Both the position numbers and the translations under genes were made by a program. This document shows positions 63,342-64,000 of a DNA stretch of 64,000 nucleotides, in pieces (position 1 is the stretch's first letter; every line of letters begins with the position of its first letter). The notes under the pieces are model-generated. The model was not told the origin of the DNA, searched no databases, and saw nothing but the letters and a program-made list of their open reading frames with translations. Source of the DNA: Pelagihabitans pacificus (lineage in GTDB: Bacteria; Bacteroidota; Bacteroidia; Flavobacteriales; Flavobacteriaceae); assembly GCF_009371985.2 (NCBI RefSeq), contig NZ_VIKU02000002.1:62001-126000 (forward strand). The letters are read 5' to 3'.

Positions 63342-64000
63342 ATGAACATTTCATATAACTGGCTCAAACAGTTTCTAAAAATAGACTGGGATGCCCAAAA
63401 AACGGGAGAGCTTCTTACCGACCTAGGCCTTGAAGTAGAAGGTATTAGCCATTTTGAATCTGTCAAAGGCGGTCTTAAGGGTGTAGTGGTAGGCCATGTG
63501 CTTCAATGTAAAAAACATCCCAATGCCGACAAATTAAAGCTAACCCTCGTCGATATCGGGCAAGACGAGCCGGTCCAGATTGTCTGTGGTGCCCCAAATG
63601 TTGCACAAGGACAGAAAGTGCCGGTAGCCACCATAGGGACCACGTTGTATTCGCAAGATGGGGAGCCCTGGATCATTAAAAAAGGGAAGATACGTGGCGA
63701 GGAAAGCTATGGAATGATTTGTGCCGAGGATGAACTTGGTCTTGGCAAAGATCATGATGGCATTATGGTCCTTGATGATTCCCTAGCCGTGGGCACTCCT
63801 TGTACCACAGTTTTTGAAGTAGAAGAGGACGAAGTATTCGAAATCGGCCTCACGCCCAACAGGGCCGATGCCATGAGTCATTTTGGGGTTGCCAGGGATT
63901 TAAGGGCAGGGCTCAAACAAAAGGAGACCTCCATAGAACTAATAACCCCTTCGGTCAGCAAATTCAATGTGGACAATCGCTCTTTACGAATCGAAGTGGA
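63342..64000 (+). CDS. pheT: Phenylalanine--tRNA ligase beta subunit, N-terminal part
   Basis: An open frame of 219 codons runs past the window edge; the complete protein is usually about 800 residues. It starts MNISYNWLKQFLKIDW, the PheT N-terminus. The tRNA-binding (EMAP/OB) domain is at about 40-150: GVVVGHVLQCKKHPNADKLKL, IVCGAPNVAQGQKVPVA, and KKGKIRGEESYGMICAEDELGLG. FEIGLTPNRADAMSHFGVARDL is the start of the B3/B5 region. It forms a (alpha-beta)2 enzyme with PheS, whose gene is not adjacent on the left. Incomplete because the window ends here. Confidence 0.95.
   Translation, partial: MNISYNWLKQFLKIDWDAQKTGELLTDLGLEVEGISHFESVKGGLKGVVVGHVLQCKKHPNADKLKLTLVDIGQDEPVQIVCGAPNVAQGQKVPVATIGTTLYSQDGEPWIIKKGKIRGEESYGMICAEDELGLGKDHDGIMVLDDSLAVGTPCTTVFEVEEDEVFEIGLTPNRADAMSHFGVARDLRAGLKQKETSIELITPSVSKFNVDNRSLRIEV

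Noticed and set aside
1-64000. tRNA, rRNA, CRISPR arrays, insertion sequences, integrases
   Set aside because: Read through on both strands for clover-leaf arms, regular spaced repeats and transposase-like motifs; none was found that I could support.

Overview
The window is a compact stretch of chromosome from a member of the Bacteroidota, most probably a marine Flavobacteriaceae (the Maribacter / Zobellia / Muricauda type of genome; the exact genus cannot be fixed from the sequence). The reasons are the menaquinone pathway genes, a TonB-dependent receptor with a carboxypeptidase-like regulatory domain, many secreted or lipidated proteins with short N-terminal signals ending in AQ or GC, DUF2853, DUF4252 and CvfB-type proteins, weak Shine-Dalgarno sites, and several -7 elements of the form TAnnTTTG. 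Base composition is moderate (low to mid 40s % GC by eye) with no abrupt change that would mark an island. I found no rRNA, tRNA, CRISPR array, transposase or phage gene.

Layout. 0-4.3 kb: YegP-like protein, threonine aldolase and a secreted zinc metalloprotease. 4.5-8 kb: a circularly permuted ATP-grasp / alpha-E / transglutaminase-like trio, a conserved but poorly understood peptide-ligase-like module. 8-24.7 kb: housekeeping and envelope genes, namely prfB with its programmed +1 frameshift, arsC, a small secreted protein next to a TonB-dependent receptor, an unlisted 57-residue membrane protein, fumC, a GNAT, a lipoprotein hydrolase, a catalytic plus non-catalytic M16 protease pair, ettA, an oxidoreductase and an acyl-CoA carboxylase beta subunit. 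24.7-29.1 kb: a plug-domain/TPR protein without a beta-barrel, its partner, and a secreted M24 peptidase.

29.3-42.9 kb holds most of menaquinone synthesis in three pieces: menC / CPBP protease / menE; menA with an overlapping SPOR-like membrane protein; and menD, menF and a hotdog thioesterase. They are interleaved with a sensor kinase, a LytTR response regulator, a CvfB RNA-binding protein and DUF2853. Between the kinase and the LytTR gene lies about 580 bp without a convincing gene but with two terminators, a long-range inverted repeat and a tandem direct repeat.

43-47.5 kb is a seven-gene, tightly overlapping operon: a TetR regulator with a clear palindromic operator on its own start codon, three alpha/beta hydrolases, a second transglutaminase-like protein, a GNAT and a VOC protein. 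I recognise no described pathway in this combination, and it is the best candidate for a new system in the window. 47.5-64 kb returns to core genes: dnaK behind a sigma-54-like promoter and a palindrome, a divergent DUF1080 / Tat-exported oxidoreductase pair, panB, lspA, an RluA-type pseudouridine synthase, a DUF4252 lipoprotein, an EamA transporter, a helical flavobacterial protein, leuA-leuB, a TlpA-like lipoprotein and the 5' part of pheT, which runs off the end.
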